A stretch of DNA of 64,000 bases from Chitinivorax sp. B. Its GTDB lineage: Bacteria; Pseudomonadota; Gammaproteobacteria; Burkholderiales; SCOH01. This document shows positions 44,954-54,118 of this stretch, piece after piece (the first letter of the stretch is position 1; every line of letters starts with the position of its first letter). Position numbers and translations under genes: made by a program. The notes below the pieces were generated by a model. It was given only the letters and a program-made list of their open reading frames with translations, was not told the origin of the DNA and made no database searches. The DNA is taken from contig NZ_SCOH01000009.1 in the NCBI RefSeq assembly GCF_005503445.1, positions 1-64,000 of the forward strand. The letters are read 5' to 3'.

Positions 44954-45796
44954 ATGAACAAACGAGAACTCGAAGACGGCATTGTGACCGATCTTTCCAA
45001 CCGGATGAGTTACGGCGGCTATTTGTGCCTGGATGACCTGTTAGCCTACCAAAAGCCACTGTCGAACCCACCTCACCATGATGAAATGCTGTTCATCATC
45101 CAGCACCAGACGTCGGAACTGTGGATGAAACTGATGTTGCATGAGCTGCGAGCGGCATTGCAATTCGTTCAACAAGACACGCTCGGCCCGTGTTTCAAGA
45201 GCTTGGCACGGGTTAAACAGATTCAGCGCATCCTGTTCGAACAGTGGGCCGTGCTGGAAACCCTCACCCCATCGGAGTACATGGAGTTCCGCGATGTACT
45301 GGGTAATTCATCAGGTTTCCAGTCCCATCAATATCGATCCATAGAGTTTTTACTGGGCAACAAGAACGAGCGAATGCTGGAAGTGTTCCGTCACGAGCCG
45401 GACAAATATGAATCGCTGAAGGCCATTTTGCATGCACCTAGCCTATATGACGAGTTCCTGCGCCATCTACAGCGTCAGGGCTTACCTGTGCCAACCACCT
45501 GTATCGAACGCGACTGGTCACAACCTTATGAACGCAATCCAGCGCTGATCCCGGTGTTCAAAACCATCTATGACAACCCGCGTGAACATTGGGAAGCCTA
45601 CGAGATGGCGGAAAAACTGGTCGATGTGGAAGAGTATTTCCATCTGTGGCGATTCCGCCATATGAAGACGGTTGAACGTGTCATCGGCTTCAAGATGGGT
45701 ACCGGTGGCTCCAGCGGTGTCAGTTTCCTGAAGCGCGCATTGGAGCTGACCTTCTTTCCGGAACTACTGGATGTCCGTACGGAGCTGGGCAAATGA
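44954..45796 (+). CDS. kynA: Tryptophan 2,3-dioxygenase
   Basis: This 280-residue heme dioxygenase opens the indole ring of L-tryptophan to give N-formylkynurenine, the first step of the kynurenine pathway. Family blocks seen are [39 protein letters not shown] (substrate and heme pocket), [19 protein letters not shown] and [20 protein letters not shown], which includes the proximal heme His and binds the alpha-carboxylate. RBS AAGGATG precedes the start. The stop overlaps the kynU start by 4 bp (ATGA), so the two are translationally coupled. Confidence 0.95.
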   Translation: MNKRELEDGIVTDLSNRMSYGGYLCLDDLLAYQKPLSNPPHHDEMLFIIQHQTSELWMKLMLHELRAALQFVQQDTLGPCFKSLARVKQIQRILFEQWAVLETLTPSEYMEFRDVLGNSSGFQSHQYRSIEFLLGNKNERMLEVFRHEPDKYESLKAILHAPSLYDEFLRHLQRQGLPVPTTCIERDWSQPYERNPALIPVFKTIYDNPREHWEAYEMAEKLVDVEEYFHLWRFRHMKTVERVIGFKMGTGGSSGVSFLKRALELTFFPELLDVRTELGK

Positions 45797-47004
45797 TTGC
45801 GGATTACCTGACCCACGCCATCAATGCCATGGGGGATGGCCCCTTGACCGAAGCGTCAATCCATCAACACCTTGCGCCACTGTTCTCGCAAGTGCTGTCG
45901 CGTGATGAGATCTATCTGGCCAACCACTCTTTGGGGCGCCCGCTTGATCAAACCATGCACGACGTGGCGGAAGCCATCAGCCTGTGGCAGCATCGGCTGG
46001 ATAGCGCCTGGGAACCCTGGCTGGATGAACAAACAGCGTTTCGTCAACGTGTTGCCATGCTGATCGGGGCCCCCCGTCCCGATTGCATCGTGCCCAAAAC
46101 CAGTGCTGGCCAGGGCTTGCGGGCGGTATTGAACAGCCTGAGTGGCTCAGTCAAAGTGGTCAGCACACGAGGCGAATTCGACTCCATCGATTTTATCCTC
46201 AAGCAATACCGCGAACAGGGGCATATCCGCCTGAACATGGTTGAGCCAGATCAGGATGGCTTGTTTCAAGCTGACGACATCAAAGCTGAAATTGATACCG
46301 ACACCAAGTTGGTAGTCATTTCGCAGGTCATGTTCATGACGGGGCAAGTCATATCCGAGCTGACATCCATCATTAACCATGCTCATGCCAATGGGGCGCA
46401 GGTACTGATCGATGCCTACCATGCAGTCGGCGTCATTCCGGTAGACGTCACCGAGCTGGATTGTGACTATCTGATTGGTGGCAGTTACAAGTACTTGCGC
46501 GGCGGGCCCGGTGCCTGTTGGCTGTATCTTGCACCCAAGGTGCTGGCACAGCACAGCACCACGCTGGATACAGGCTGGTTTGCCAAACATCAACCATTTT
46601 CCTACGCTCGCCCGGATACACCAGCATTTGGTCCTGGTGGCGATAGTTGGCTGGAGTCCACTCCACCTGTGCTGACCTGGTATCAGAGCCGGGCTGGTCA
46701 GCAACTGGCGTTGGGCATTGGCGTGGATCGCCTGCGTACCTACTCTTTACAACAACAGCGCGAGCTGAAAGCAAGGCTTCGGATCCTGGGTGTGTATTGC
46801 GAGGGTGGCGATGAAAACCATGGGGCTTACTTGACCATTCGTCACCCGCAGGCTATTGATTTGTCATTGAAGTTAATGAAAAAAGGCATCAACACTGATG
46901 CCAGGCTGGACCGCCTTCGGCTATGTCCTGATCTGCTCAATACCAGTGAGGAACTCAGCCGGGCCAGTGACATCATTGCAACGGTTTTGAAAGAAGGGAC
47001 TTGA
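45793..47004 (+). CDS. kynU: Kynureninase-like class V PLP enzyme
   Basis: The 403-residue class V aminotransferase-fold enzyme probably cleaves kynurenine to anthranilate and alanine. Key parts are [14 protein letters not shown] at the N-terminus, the PLP phosphate/ring region [19 protein letters not shown], the Asp/His motif [13 protein letters not shown] and the Schiff-base lysine in [18 protein letters not shown]. Coupling to kynA supports kynureninase over another class V enzyme. The formamidase gene (kynB) that normally stands between them is absent here. Confidence 0.87.
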   Translation: MIADYLTHAINAMGDGPLTEASIHQHLAPLFSQVLSRDEIYLANHSLGRPLDQTMHDVAEAISLWQHRLDSAWEPWLDEQTAFRQRVAMLIGAPRPDCIVPKTSAGQGLRAVLNSLSGSVKVVSTRGEFDSIDFILKQYREQGHIRLNMVEPDQDGLFQADDIKAEIDTDTKLVVISQVMFMTGQVISELTSIINHAHANGAQVLIDAYHAVGVIPVDVTELDCDYLIGGSYKYLRGGPGACWLYLAPKVLAQHSTTLDTGWFAKHQPFSYARPDTPAFGPGGDSWLESTPPVLTWYQSRAGQQLALGIGVDRLRTYSLQQQRELKARLRILGVYCEGGDENHGAYLTIRHPQAIDLSLKLMKKGINTDARLDRLRLCPDLLNTSEELSRASDIIATVLKEGT

Positions 47005-47065
47005 TAATTGGCGAGGTGATCACATATGAAGAGATGTCATCCCTTTATTTGTATTCAAACTCGCC

Positions 47066-47335
47066 ATGAAAACGCCGCTGCGCTCCGATATTCTGGTCAA
47101 CCTCAACCGGGCCGACCTGATTCAGTTCAACGATGAACTGGTGCGGCCTGATTACATCCTGGTTCCGGACGAAGACTGCCGGCGCGATGATATCGTGATG
47201 GAATGTACGGTCAACGGTCAGTCAGTCGACTTCACCGTGGAAGATTTCGTCAATGCAGAAAGCCTGGACGATGGTGGCTATCTGGTCAAACATCGTGGTG
47301 TAGTCAGGTTTCTACAGGTCGCATCCATCCATTAA
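47066..47335 (+). CDS. Conserved-looking small acidic protein, unrecognised
   Basis: An 89-residue hydrophilic, acidic protein has no signal peptide or membrane segment. It contains DILVNLNRADLIQFNDELVR, PDEDCRRDDIVMECTVNGQS and a C-terminal FTVEDFVNAESLDDGGYLVK. The pattern of alternating beta strands and natural codon use suggests a folded cytosolic domain. It follows the kyn pair by 61 bp and could share its transcript or stand alone. No ribosome site is strong. I cannot assign a family. Confidence 0.6.
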   Translation: MKTPLRSDILVNLNRADLIQFNDELVRPDYILVPDEDCRRDDIVMECTVNGQSVDFTVEDFVNAESLDDGGYLVKHRGVVRFLQVASIH

Positions 47336-47464
47336 AGCAATTACCAAGCTGTTCAGTTGCGTCAGGCCAAATACCGGACCAACAAGGATACCGTTCCCGT
47401 CTATACTAAGCAGGTGGCCGATCGACACCCGGTCGGCATCATTTGGACGATTGATATTCCTCGA

Positions 47465-47902
47465 ATGGCTCACATGAAGCATGCCCGTATAGTTTTGTCA
47501 CTGCTTCTGCTTGGTTCGATCTTGGCAGGTTGCAAGCAACAATCCGGTTCGTATCAAATCGACAACAATAGTTCGTTTACCTTGTTGCGGGTGAAAAAAT
47601 ACATCTGGAGTAAGGACTGGGAGCGGTGGTTGCTGGTTTCGCGAATGCCGGATTGCCAACGCAAGTACCCACTGCTGGACGAATCGGAATTCGAGGAAAT
47701 CAAGCTCTATCAGGTGGATGAAGGGCTATATGAAGTGAAGGACGGCTCTGTTGCTTACTTAGCGGATCTGAACAATTGCGCAATGGCCGAGCAACCTAAG
47801 CGTACCAAGCCAACAGGTACCTTGATCGGTACGTTCAGCGATCCGAAAAAAGATCGTATTCCATTTGTCGCCAAGCCTGCTAAAGGCACACCTGCTGAAT
47901 AG
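47465..47902 (+). CDS. Putative lipoprotein of unknown function
   Basis: This 145-residue protein begins with a short basic region, then LSLLLLGSILAGC with lipobox LAGC at about residues 19-22, so it should be lipid-anchored. The mature part is mixed charge, with VKKYIWSKDWERWLLVSRMP and two further Cys (PDCQRKYPLL, LNNCAMA) that might pair. It ends in a lysine/proline-rich tail. The start chosen is the ATG 9 bp before a second in-frame ATG; the open frame further upstream is not lipoprotein-like. No known domain is recognised. Confidence 0.7.
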   Translation: MAHMKHARIVLSLLLLGSILAGCKQQSGSYQIDNNSSFTLLRVKKYIWSKDWERWLLVSRMPDCQRKYPLLDESEFEEIKLYQVDEGLYEVKDGSVAYLADLNNCAMAEQPKRTKPTGTLIGTFSDPKKDRIPFVAKPAKGTPAE

Positions 47903-47948
47903 TCAGTCGCCTCTGGCTGTGACATCCCAATAAACCAGTCACCATTAC

Positions 47949-48308
47949 CTACACGACAGGCAAGGGCGGCAGACCATGACCGGCACGCGCTCGATTACAT
48001 GCTTCCGCATATTGGCCAATCTCAGCCAATGGCGCAAATTCATGACAAGGCGAAGGCCGTTCAAGATAGATACCACATGATACGGACTGGCCAATCACCC
48101 CAATCCGTGCAATGCAGCGAGGCCGAACATAATCGGTCCCTCTCAGACGGGCCGTCGAACCGATTTCAGGTACCGCAAGCCTGTCAGGTACGCAGCCACC
48201 TTCACTTTCCAGCTCCGAAACATGAAAACTGACACGGAATGCGGCACAACATACGCCACACGACAAACAGACTGACACATTGCCCTCCAACAGGCATGAC
48301 AAAGTCAT
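47949..48308 (-). CDS. YkgJ/FliB-type zinc/iron Cys-cluster protein
   Basis: This 119-residue protein of the YkgJ family has a Cys cluster predicted to bind metal. The N-terminal CLSCGVCCAAF (about residues 14-24) supplies four Cys, and single Cys follow in GGCVPDRL, RPRCIARIG, SVSCGIYLERPSPCHEF and EACNRAR. The pattern GxC-x-IYxxRPxxCxxF is the family signature. The role is unknown in most bacteria. It is divergent from the CAP lipoprotein gene and convergent with the lipoprotein gene. Confidence 0.85.
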   Translation of the reverse strand: MTLSCLLEGNVSVCLSCGVCCAAFRVSFHVSELESEGGCVPDRLAVPEIGSTARLRGTDYVRPRCIARIGVIGQSVSCGIYLERPSPCHEFAPLAEIGQYAEACNRARAGHGLPPLPVV

Positions 48309-48370
48309 TGCAGAAAATCAGTATTCCCTAATATCATAACCTATTCATATCAGTTCAATAGGTTCTACCC

Positions 48371-49021
48371 ATGACACAACATCTCGTCCGCACAGCTGTG
48401 ATGATCGCCTCCCTATTTGCCTTGACGGCCTGCGGCGGCGGTGGGGGTGGGGATGACAGCGCACCAGCAACAGGCACGACTTCACCAACAACACCAGGAA
48501 CCACCACACCGACCACGCCTAGTGGTAATACAGTGCCCGACGGTGCACTCCCCTCGGCAGTCTCTACCATGTTGTTGAATAGTCACAATGCGGTGCGTGA
48601 TGCGGAAAAAGCCAATCTGCCAAAACTTGCCTGGTCCGAACCGCTGGCTCAATTTGCGCAAACCTGGGCCAACAATCTGAAAGCCAGCAATTCATGTGCC
48701 ATGCGCCATCGTGATGGTAAGGAACGCTATCTGAACAACGAGCTTACTGGTGAAAACCTCTACTGGAGCTGGAGCAGTGTGCCTTATCAGGATTACATGA
48801 CCAAACCTGAAAATGTCGTGAAATCCTGGGCAAGCGAGAAACCCGACTATAGCTTTGCAGCCAAAAGCTGCGCCAACGGAAAGGCTTGTGGCCATTACAC
48901 GCAAATTGTCTGGAAAACCACCACCCAGGTCGGTTGTGGCCGGGCACAATGTGGATCACAGGAAGTCTGGGTCTGCAATTACCTACCGGCTGGTAACATC
49001 GGCGGTCAGAACCCATATTGA
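48371..49021 (+). CDS. CAP-domain (SCP/PR-1-like) lipoprotein
   Basis: This 216-residue secreted protein has a lipobox LTAC followed by a six-glycine run, then a Thr/Pro/Gly-rich linker (about residues 30-58). The C-terminal CAP domain has LLNSHNAVRDAEK, WSEPLAQFAQTWAN, GENLYWSWS, GHYTQIVWKTTTQVGCGRAQ and VWVCNYLPAGNIGGQNPY. The conserved His and Glu of the CAP cavity are present. Six Cys in the domain resemble eukaryotic PR-1 proteins more than the Cys-poor bacterial type. It is likely an extracellular surface lipoprotein of unknown activity. Confidence 0.9.
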   Translation: MTQHLVRTAVMIASLFALTACGGGGGGDDSAPATGTTSPTTPGTTTPTTPSGNTVPDGALPSAVSTMLLNSHNAVRDAEKANLPKLAWSEPLAQFAQTWANNLKASNSCAMRHRDGKERYLNNELTGENLYWSWSSVPYQDYMTKPENVVKSWASEKPDYSFAAKSCANGKACGHYTQIVWKTTTQVGCGRAQCGSQEVWVCNYLPAGNIGGQNPY

Positions 49022-49106
49022 TATGGTCAAGTATCCCATCTGATCTGGCGGGATCGACAACAAGCGGGCGACAGATCAACTTTCGCCCGTTTTACATTTC
49101 TGGCAA

Positions 49107-49526
49107 TCAGTGAAGATTGTCATCAGATACATCGGGAATCGGCAAAAACTCGATTCCCTCATCAACCAATGACTTAGCCTCATCTAACGTGGCAGAGCCA
49201 CGAATCACACGTATCGGGGCATCACCATAGTGAATCTTACGGGCTTCATCGGGAAAGCGGTTTCCTACATTTTCGCTATTCGCCAATACTTGTTCCCTGA
49301 CCAATTGCAACAGCGCTCTGACATCGATGGCGGCGGACGACTGGGACGATTCCTGTTGGCTGGAAACATTGACAAATGCCGCTGAGGGTACTTTTCTGAC
49401 ATGGCGGGAATTACACATTGGACATTCGACCAAGCCGCGTACCAACTGGTCATCAAAGTCACCACTTGAGGCAAACCATCCCTCGAATTGATGACCCTCA
49501 TCGCAACTGATCTCGTAAACCACCAT
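49107..49526 (-). CDS. DUF1178 family protein
   Basis: The 139-residue cytosolic protein starts MVVYEISCDEGHQFEGWFAS, and has CPMCNSRHVRKVPSAAFVNV, a linker with poly-Ser/Gln, then VGNRFPDEARKIHYGDAP and RGSATLDEAKSLVDEGIEFL. All are DUF1178 hallmarks. Four Cys (ISC, VECPMC) look like a zinc knuckle as in regulatory FmdB-type proteins. The start uses the second of two tandem ATGs, 7 nt after AGCAGG. It is divergent from the decarboxylase. Function unknown. Confidence 0.85.
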   Translation of the reverse strand: MVVYEISCDEGHQFEGWFASSGDFDDQLVRGLVECPMCNSRHVRKVPSAAFVNVSSQQESSQSSAAIDVRALLQLVREQVLANSENVGNRFPDEARKIHYGDAPIRVIRGSATLDEAKSLVDEGIEFLPIPDVSDDNLH

Positions 49527-49825
49527 CATTTTGCCTGCTGAACATATCGGGTTGGGAACGGGATAAATCTTATCCGAATACAAGCAAATAAGGAAACCAG
49601 CGCTGGCCCGACATGACAAACGGCATGTGTCACCATCCGGCGACAGAAATCTCTAGAAAAATTACAATAAATCCATTAATAATCATTAAGATAGACAAAC
49701 ACAAAACATTTTTACTGACAGCTGCCAATCTATGCGACAATCCGCGCCTTTCCAACAGGCCAAAGAGCCTTTTCAGCCCGCCTTTCGCGTCGGCTGAACC
49801 GGACTCGCAGAACGAGGTAAGTCCA

Positions 49826-52069
49826 ATGAAATTCCGTTTCCCGATCGTCATCATTGACGAAGATTTTCGCTCCGAAAACACCAGTGGTCTGGGCATTCGC
49901 GCCCTTGCTGCTGCCATTGAACACGAAGGCATGGAAGTGCTCGGTGTGACCAGCTACGGCGATTTGTCGAGTTTTGCACAGCAGCAGAGCCGCGCGTCCG
50001 GGTTCATACTGTCGATTGACGATGAGGAATTTCAGTCGGAAGAAGCTGCAGAAGCCGCTGTTCAACAGCTGCGGTCCTTTGTTGAGGAAATCCGCTGGCG
50101 CAATCCGGACATCCCATTGTTCATTTATGGCGAAACCCGTACCAGCCGCCATATCCCGAATGACATTCTCAAAGAGCTGCACGGCTTCATTCACATGTTC
50201 GAGGATACGCCGGAATTCGTCGCGCGATACATCATTCGTGAAGCCAAGACTTACCTTGATTCATTGGCCCCGCCATTCTTCCGAGCCTTGTTGAACTATG
50301 CGCAGGATGGTTCGTATTCATGGCATTGCCCTGGCCATTCAGGTGGCGTTGCCTTTTTGAAGAGCCCAGTTGGTCAGATGTTCCACCAGTTCTTCGGTGA
50401 GAACATGTTGCGTAGCGATGTCTGCAATGCAGTGGAAGAGCTGGGCCAACTGCTGGATCACACCGGCCCCGTTGCCGCATCCGAACGCAATGCCGCTCGC
50501 ATCTTCAATTCGGATCACTGCTTCTTTGTGACCAACGGTACATCGACGTCCAACAAGATGGTTTGGCATGCCACCGTGGCCCCCGGTGACATTGTGGTGG
50601 TTGACCGCAATTGCCACAAGTCGATTCTGCACTCCATTATCATGTGTGGTGCGATTCCAGTATTCCTGATGCCAACACGTAATCACTACGGCATCATCGG
50701 CCCGATTCCGAAAGAGGAATTCGAGCCAGAGAACATCCGCAAAAAGATTGAGGCCAATCCGTTCGCCAAGGATGTGAAAACCAAGCCACGCATTCTGACC
50801 ATCACCCAAAGTACTTACGATGGTGTGTTGTACAACGTGGAAATGATTAAGGAAACATTGGGTGACACCATCGATACCCTGCACTTCGATGAAGCTTGGT
50901 TACCACATGCCACGTTCCATGACTTCTACAAGAACATGCATGCGATTGGCCGTGACCGCCCACGCCCGAAAGATCCACTGGTGTTCTCGACCCAGTCAAC
51001 CCATAAAATGCTGGCGGGCTTAAGTCAGGCTTCGCAAATCTTGGTACAGGAATCGCAGACCCGTACGCTGGACCGCTATCGTTTCAACGAAGCGTACCTG
51101 ATGCACACGTCAACCAGCCCGCAATACGCGATTATCGCCTCATGCGATATCGCCGCCGCCATGATGGAGCCTCCGGGCGGTACCGCGTTGGTCGAAGAAT
51201 CAATTTTCGAATCGCTCGACTTCCGCCGTGCCATGCGCAAGGTTGACGAAGAGTATGGTGACAGCTGGTGGTTCAAGGTTTGGGGGCCAGACGAGCTGGC
51301 CGCTGAGGGCATGGGCGAGCGTGATGACTGGCTGCTCAAGGCCAACGAGCGTTGGCACGGTTTCGGCAATCTGGCCGAAGGCTTCAACCTGCTTGACCCG
51401 ATCAAGGCCACCATCATCACCCCTGGGCTGGATGTAGATGGTGACTTCGACGACTCTGGCATCCCGGCCGCCATTGTGACCAAGTACTTGGCCGAGCATG
51501 GGGTGATCGTCGAGAAAACCGGCCTGTACTCATTCTTCATCATGTTTACCATCGGCATCACCAAAGGCCGTTGGAATACGCTGGTCACCGCCTTGCAGCA
51601 ATTCAAGGATGATTACGACAAGAACCAGCCGTTGTGGCGTGTGCTGCCGGAATTTGTTGCAGCCCATCCTCGCTATGAGCGAATTGGCCTGCGTGATCTT
51701 TGTCAGCAGATTCATGATGTATACAAAACACATGACATTGCACGCCTGACCACAGAGATGTATACGTCCAGTATGGTACCGGCGATGAAGCCCACCGATG
51801 CCTACGCCAAGATGGCACACCGTGAGATTGAGCGCGTACCGCTGGATGATCTGGAAGGCCGGATCACCGCCATCTTGCTGACGCCTTACCCACCGGGGAT
51901 TCCACTGTTGATCCCAGGTGAGCGTTTCAACAAGACCATCGTGCAATACCTGAAGTTTGCACGCGAGTTCAATGAACGCTTCCCGGGGCTCAAGACTGAC
52001 ATCCATGGTCTGGTTGAGGAAGAGGTGAATGGTCAGGTCGAGTACTTTGTCGATTGTGTGGCATCGTAA
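49826..52069 (+). CDS. PLP-dependent Orn/Lys/Arg decarboxylase (class III)
   Basis: At 747 residues this belongs to the fold-type I Orn/Lys/Arg decarboxylases such as AdiA and LdcI. It removes CO2 from a basic amino acid, consuming a proton and making a polyamine precursor. An N-terminal receiver-like wing (about residues 1-130) precedes the PLP domain. That domain has WHCPGHSGGVAFLKSP, FFVTNGTSTSNKMVWHATV, DRNCHKSILHSIIMCGA, HFDEAWLPHA and the Schiff-base lysine in STQSTHKMLAGLSQASQ. The C-terminal PYPPGIPLLIPGER is typical. Substrate preference cannot be fixed by eye; length favours arginine. GAGG sits 8 nt before the chosen ATG. No antiporter gene is nearby. Confidence 0.9.
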   Translation: MKFRFPIVIIDEDFRSENTSGLGIRALAAAIEHEGMEVLGVTSYGDLSSFAQQQSRASGFILSIDDEEFQSEEAAEAAVQQLRSFVEEIRWRNPDIPLFIYGETRTSRHIPNDILKELHGFIHMFEDTPEFVARYIIREAKTYLDSLAPPFFRALLNYAQDGSYSWHCPGHSGGVAFLKSPVGQMFHQFFGENMLRSDVCNAVEELGQLLDHTGPVAASERNAARIFNSDHCFFVTNGTSTSNKMVWHATVAPGDIVVVDRNCHKSILHSIIMCGAIPVFLMPTRNHYGIIGPIPKEEFEPENIRKKIEANPFAKDVKTKPRILTITQSTYDGVLYNVEMIKETLGDTIDTLHFDEAWLPHATFHDFYKNMHAIGRDRPRPKDPLVFSTQSTHKMLAGLSQASQILVQESQTRTLDRYRFNEAYLMHTSTSPQYAIIASCDIAAAMMEPPGGTALVEESIFESLDFRRAMRKVDEEYGDSWWFKVWGPDELAAEGMGERDDWLLKANERWHGFGNLAEGFNLLDPIKATIITPGLDVDGDFDDSGIPAAIVTKYLAEHGVIVEKTGLYSFFIMFTIGITKGRWNTLVTALQQFKDDYDKNQPLWRVLPEFVAAHPRYERIGLRDLCQQIHDVYKTHDIARLTTEMYTSSMVPAMKPTDAYAKMAHREIERVPLDDLEGRITAILLTPYPPGIPLLIPGERFNKTIVQYLKFAREFNERFPGLKTDIHGLVEEEVNGQVEYFVDCVAS

Positions 52070-52100
52070 CTCGACGTTTGATGACCCGCCAACACGCAAC

Positions 52101-52122
52101 AGGGGGCTACACGCCCCCTTTT
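52101..52122. terminator. Intrinsic terminator between decarboxylase and dusC
   Basis: AGGGGGC-TACAC-GCCCCCT is followed by TTTTG, 31 nt after the decarboxylase stop. The convergent dusC gene ends 12 bp further, so it may serve both. Confidence 0.85.
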
Positions 52123-52134
52123 GTCATTTCAACT

Positions 52135-53121
52135 TCATGCGAGTACAGGCTCTCGCTGCAAGTCTGCCAGCAATGCCGAAATGTCCGGTACACCATGTAA
52201 CTGCCGAATCATGCCAAACACGTCGTCAGCTTCTGGATAGCTCCGACGCAACATGCTCAACCATTGCTTGAGCCTGCCCGGAGCATGCTTACTGTCCGCC
52301 TTGACCTCAATCTTGTTGGCCACCTTGTCAAAAAAGTTGGCCAGCACGGGTAACATATCCGACCATTGCATGGCTACGACAGGTTGGCCAGCCAATGCCT
52401 GCTTGACTTGCCGAGCAAGATCCGGCCTGGAAACCAACCCACGTCCCAACATGATGTCGTCGCATTCGCTTTCACGACGACATTGCAGGTAGTCTTCGAC
52501 CGTCCAGATTTCGCCATTGGCAATCACCGGGCACGTAACGGCCTCTTTGATCCGGGCGATCCAATGCCAATGGGCGGGCGGCTTATAGCCTTCCACCTTG
52601 GTACGGGCATGTACAACGAGCTCGGCGGCACCACCATCGGCCAGTGCCTGGGCACATGTCAATGCCAGCGACTTGTCTTCATAACCAAGTCGCATCTTGG
52701 CTGTCACGGGGATGGCTGCAGGGACTGCTTGCCGAACTGCGTGCACAATGGCATTCAGCAGCGCCGGTTCTGTCAGCAATGCGGCACCGCCACGATGGCG
52801 ATTGACGCACTTGGCCGGACAACCAAAATTCAGGTCGATGACAGGTGCACCCAATTCCGCAGCTCGGGCGGCATTCTCAGCCAAACAGCCGGGATCGGAG
52901 CCCAGTAGTTGCAATCGCACAGGGATACCAGCTGACGTGCGGGCTTCAGTCATCAACTCCGGCGCCAATCGATAATAGACTTTGGGTGGCAGCAAGCTGT
53001 CGGTGATACGGATAAACTCAGTCACGCACCAGTCCACCCCACCAACTTGCGTCAACACGTCCCGCATCACGTCGTCGACCAGCCCTTCCATGGGCGCCAA
53101 TACAATTCTCACCCTGCACAT
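52135..53121 (-). CDS. dusC: tRNA-dihydrouridine(16) synthase
   Basis: This 328-residue FMN enzyme reduces uridine 16 in the tRNA D-loop. It closely follows E. coli Dus[59 protein letters not shown] (catalytic Cys), [36 protein letters not shown] and [15 protein letters not shown]. The C-terminal [14 protein letters not shown] belongs to the helical tRNA-binding domain. The start is the ATG opening [10 protein letters not shown]; a GTG three codons on would match the E. coli length exactly. Single gene. Confidence 0.93.
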   Translation of the reverse strand: MCRVRIVLAPMEGLVDDVMRDVLTQVGGVDWCVTEFIRITDSLLPPKVYYRLAPELMTEARTSAGIPVRLQLLGSDPGCLAENAARAAELGAPVIDLNFGCPAKCVNRHRGGAALLTEPALLNAIVHAVRQAVPAAIPVTAKMRLGYEDKSLALTCAQALADGGAAELVVHARTKVEGYKPPAHWHWIARIKEAVTCPVIANGEIWTVEDYLQCRRESECDDIMLGRGLVSRPDLARQVKQALAGQPVVAMQWSDMLPVLANFFDKVANKIEVKADSKHAPGRLKQWLSMLRRSYPEADDVFGMIRQLHGVPDISALLADLQREPVLA

Positions 53122-53291
53122 CCCGCAAAAAAACCGCGCATTATACGCCCCCGGCAATTCGCCGCACAATTCTTTGTAATCAAAAGGGTTTTAGTGAACA
53201 CATCGCAACCAAACCAAGAAAAAGCAGCCTAAACTGATACTCATGTGGTGCTGTGTCATCTCGATCAATCACTCCACAAGGAGAATGCACT

Positions 53292-54071
53292 GTGGCAACC
53301 CATCATCTACCTGGTCTTGATGAGCACTTCTCTCTTCCAGAGGTTCAGCACGTGTCAGCTGGCCGACCATTGAATTGGTTGAAACAAGGTTGGCAGGATC
53401 TACTCGCCCACCCTGGCCCCAGCTTGGTATATGGCTTGTTGGTTGCGGCACTGGGCTGGTTGATCGTGACATTGGCGGCACCCCGACCTTATTTGGTGAC
53501 TGCGGCTATCTCGGGTTTTTTGCTATTGGCACCAATTGTCGCAACCGGTATCTATGAGCTGACAAGACAACGAGCCAATGGCCGGACACCGACCTTCATC
53601 GATTCCTTGATTGGTCTTCGTCGCAATGCAGGTTCAGTCGCACAACTTGGCGTGGTATTGGCATTGGTCGCCCTGGCTTGGGAACGTCTTTCCGCCATCT
53701 TGCTGGCCCTGTTCTATGGTGGCGAAATGAGCACAGTGGATGGCTTTATCAGGCAGGTATTGCTATCAGGAGATTACCTGGGTGTGGTCATTGCCTGGGT
53801 TGGTGGCGGAGCCTTGCTGGCGGTACTGGTATTTTCGCTGACCGTTGTTGGTATGCCAATGTTGATTGATCGCAACACCGATGTGATCACGGCAATGATG
53901 ACCAGCCTGCGTACCGTGGCTGACAACCTGCCGGCCATGCTGATCTGGGCAGGATTGATTGTGGTGCTGACCCTGATTGGCTTTGCTACGTTGATGCTGG
54001 GCTTGATCGTCATTCTGCCATGGCTTGGGCATGCGACCTGGTGCGCCTATAAAGAGCTGATCAGCGATTAA
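53292..54071 (+). CDS. DUF2189 integral membrane protein
   Basis: This 259-residue inner-membrane protein has about six hydrophobic helices. The N-terminal region VSAGRPLNWLKQGWQDLLAH and the first transmembrane segment after SLVYGLLVAALGW match DUF2189, as do GIYELTRQRANGR and the final WLGHATWCAYKELI. It uses a GTG start supported by AAGGAG 8 nt upstream. Reports sometimes place the family near cytochrome c oxidase genes, but none is here. Function unknown. Confidence 0.88.
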   Translation: MATHHLPGLDEHFSLPEVQHVSAGRPLNWLKQGWQDLLAHPGPSLVYGLLVAALGWLIVTLAAPRPYLVTAAISGFLLLAPIVATGIYELTRQRANGRTPTFIDSLIGLRRNAGSVAQLGVVLALVALAWERLSAILLALFYGGEMSTVDGFIRQVLLSGDYLGVVIAWVGGGALLAVLVFSLTVVGMPMLIDRNTDVITAMMTSLRTVADNLPAMLIWAGLIVVLTLIGFATLMLGLIVILPWLGHATWCAYKELISD

Positions 54072-54090
54072 TCAACACCATTCCACGAAG

Positions 54091-54117
54091 GGGCCGGCCA
54101 AATCCGGCCCTGATTTT
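54091..54117. terminator. Hairpin between DUF2189 gene and asmA
   Basis: GGGCCGG-CCAAAT-CCGGCCC is followed by TGATTTTG on the plus strand. It lies between convergent gene ends. The T run is interrupted, so strength is uncertain. Confidence 0.65.
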
Positions 54118-54118
54118 G

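Noticed and set aside
48424-48450. Glycine and Thr/Pro repeats in the CAP lipoprotein as a CRISPR or repeat array
   Set aside because: These are low-complexity linker codons after the lipobox, not repeat-spacer units.
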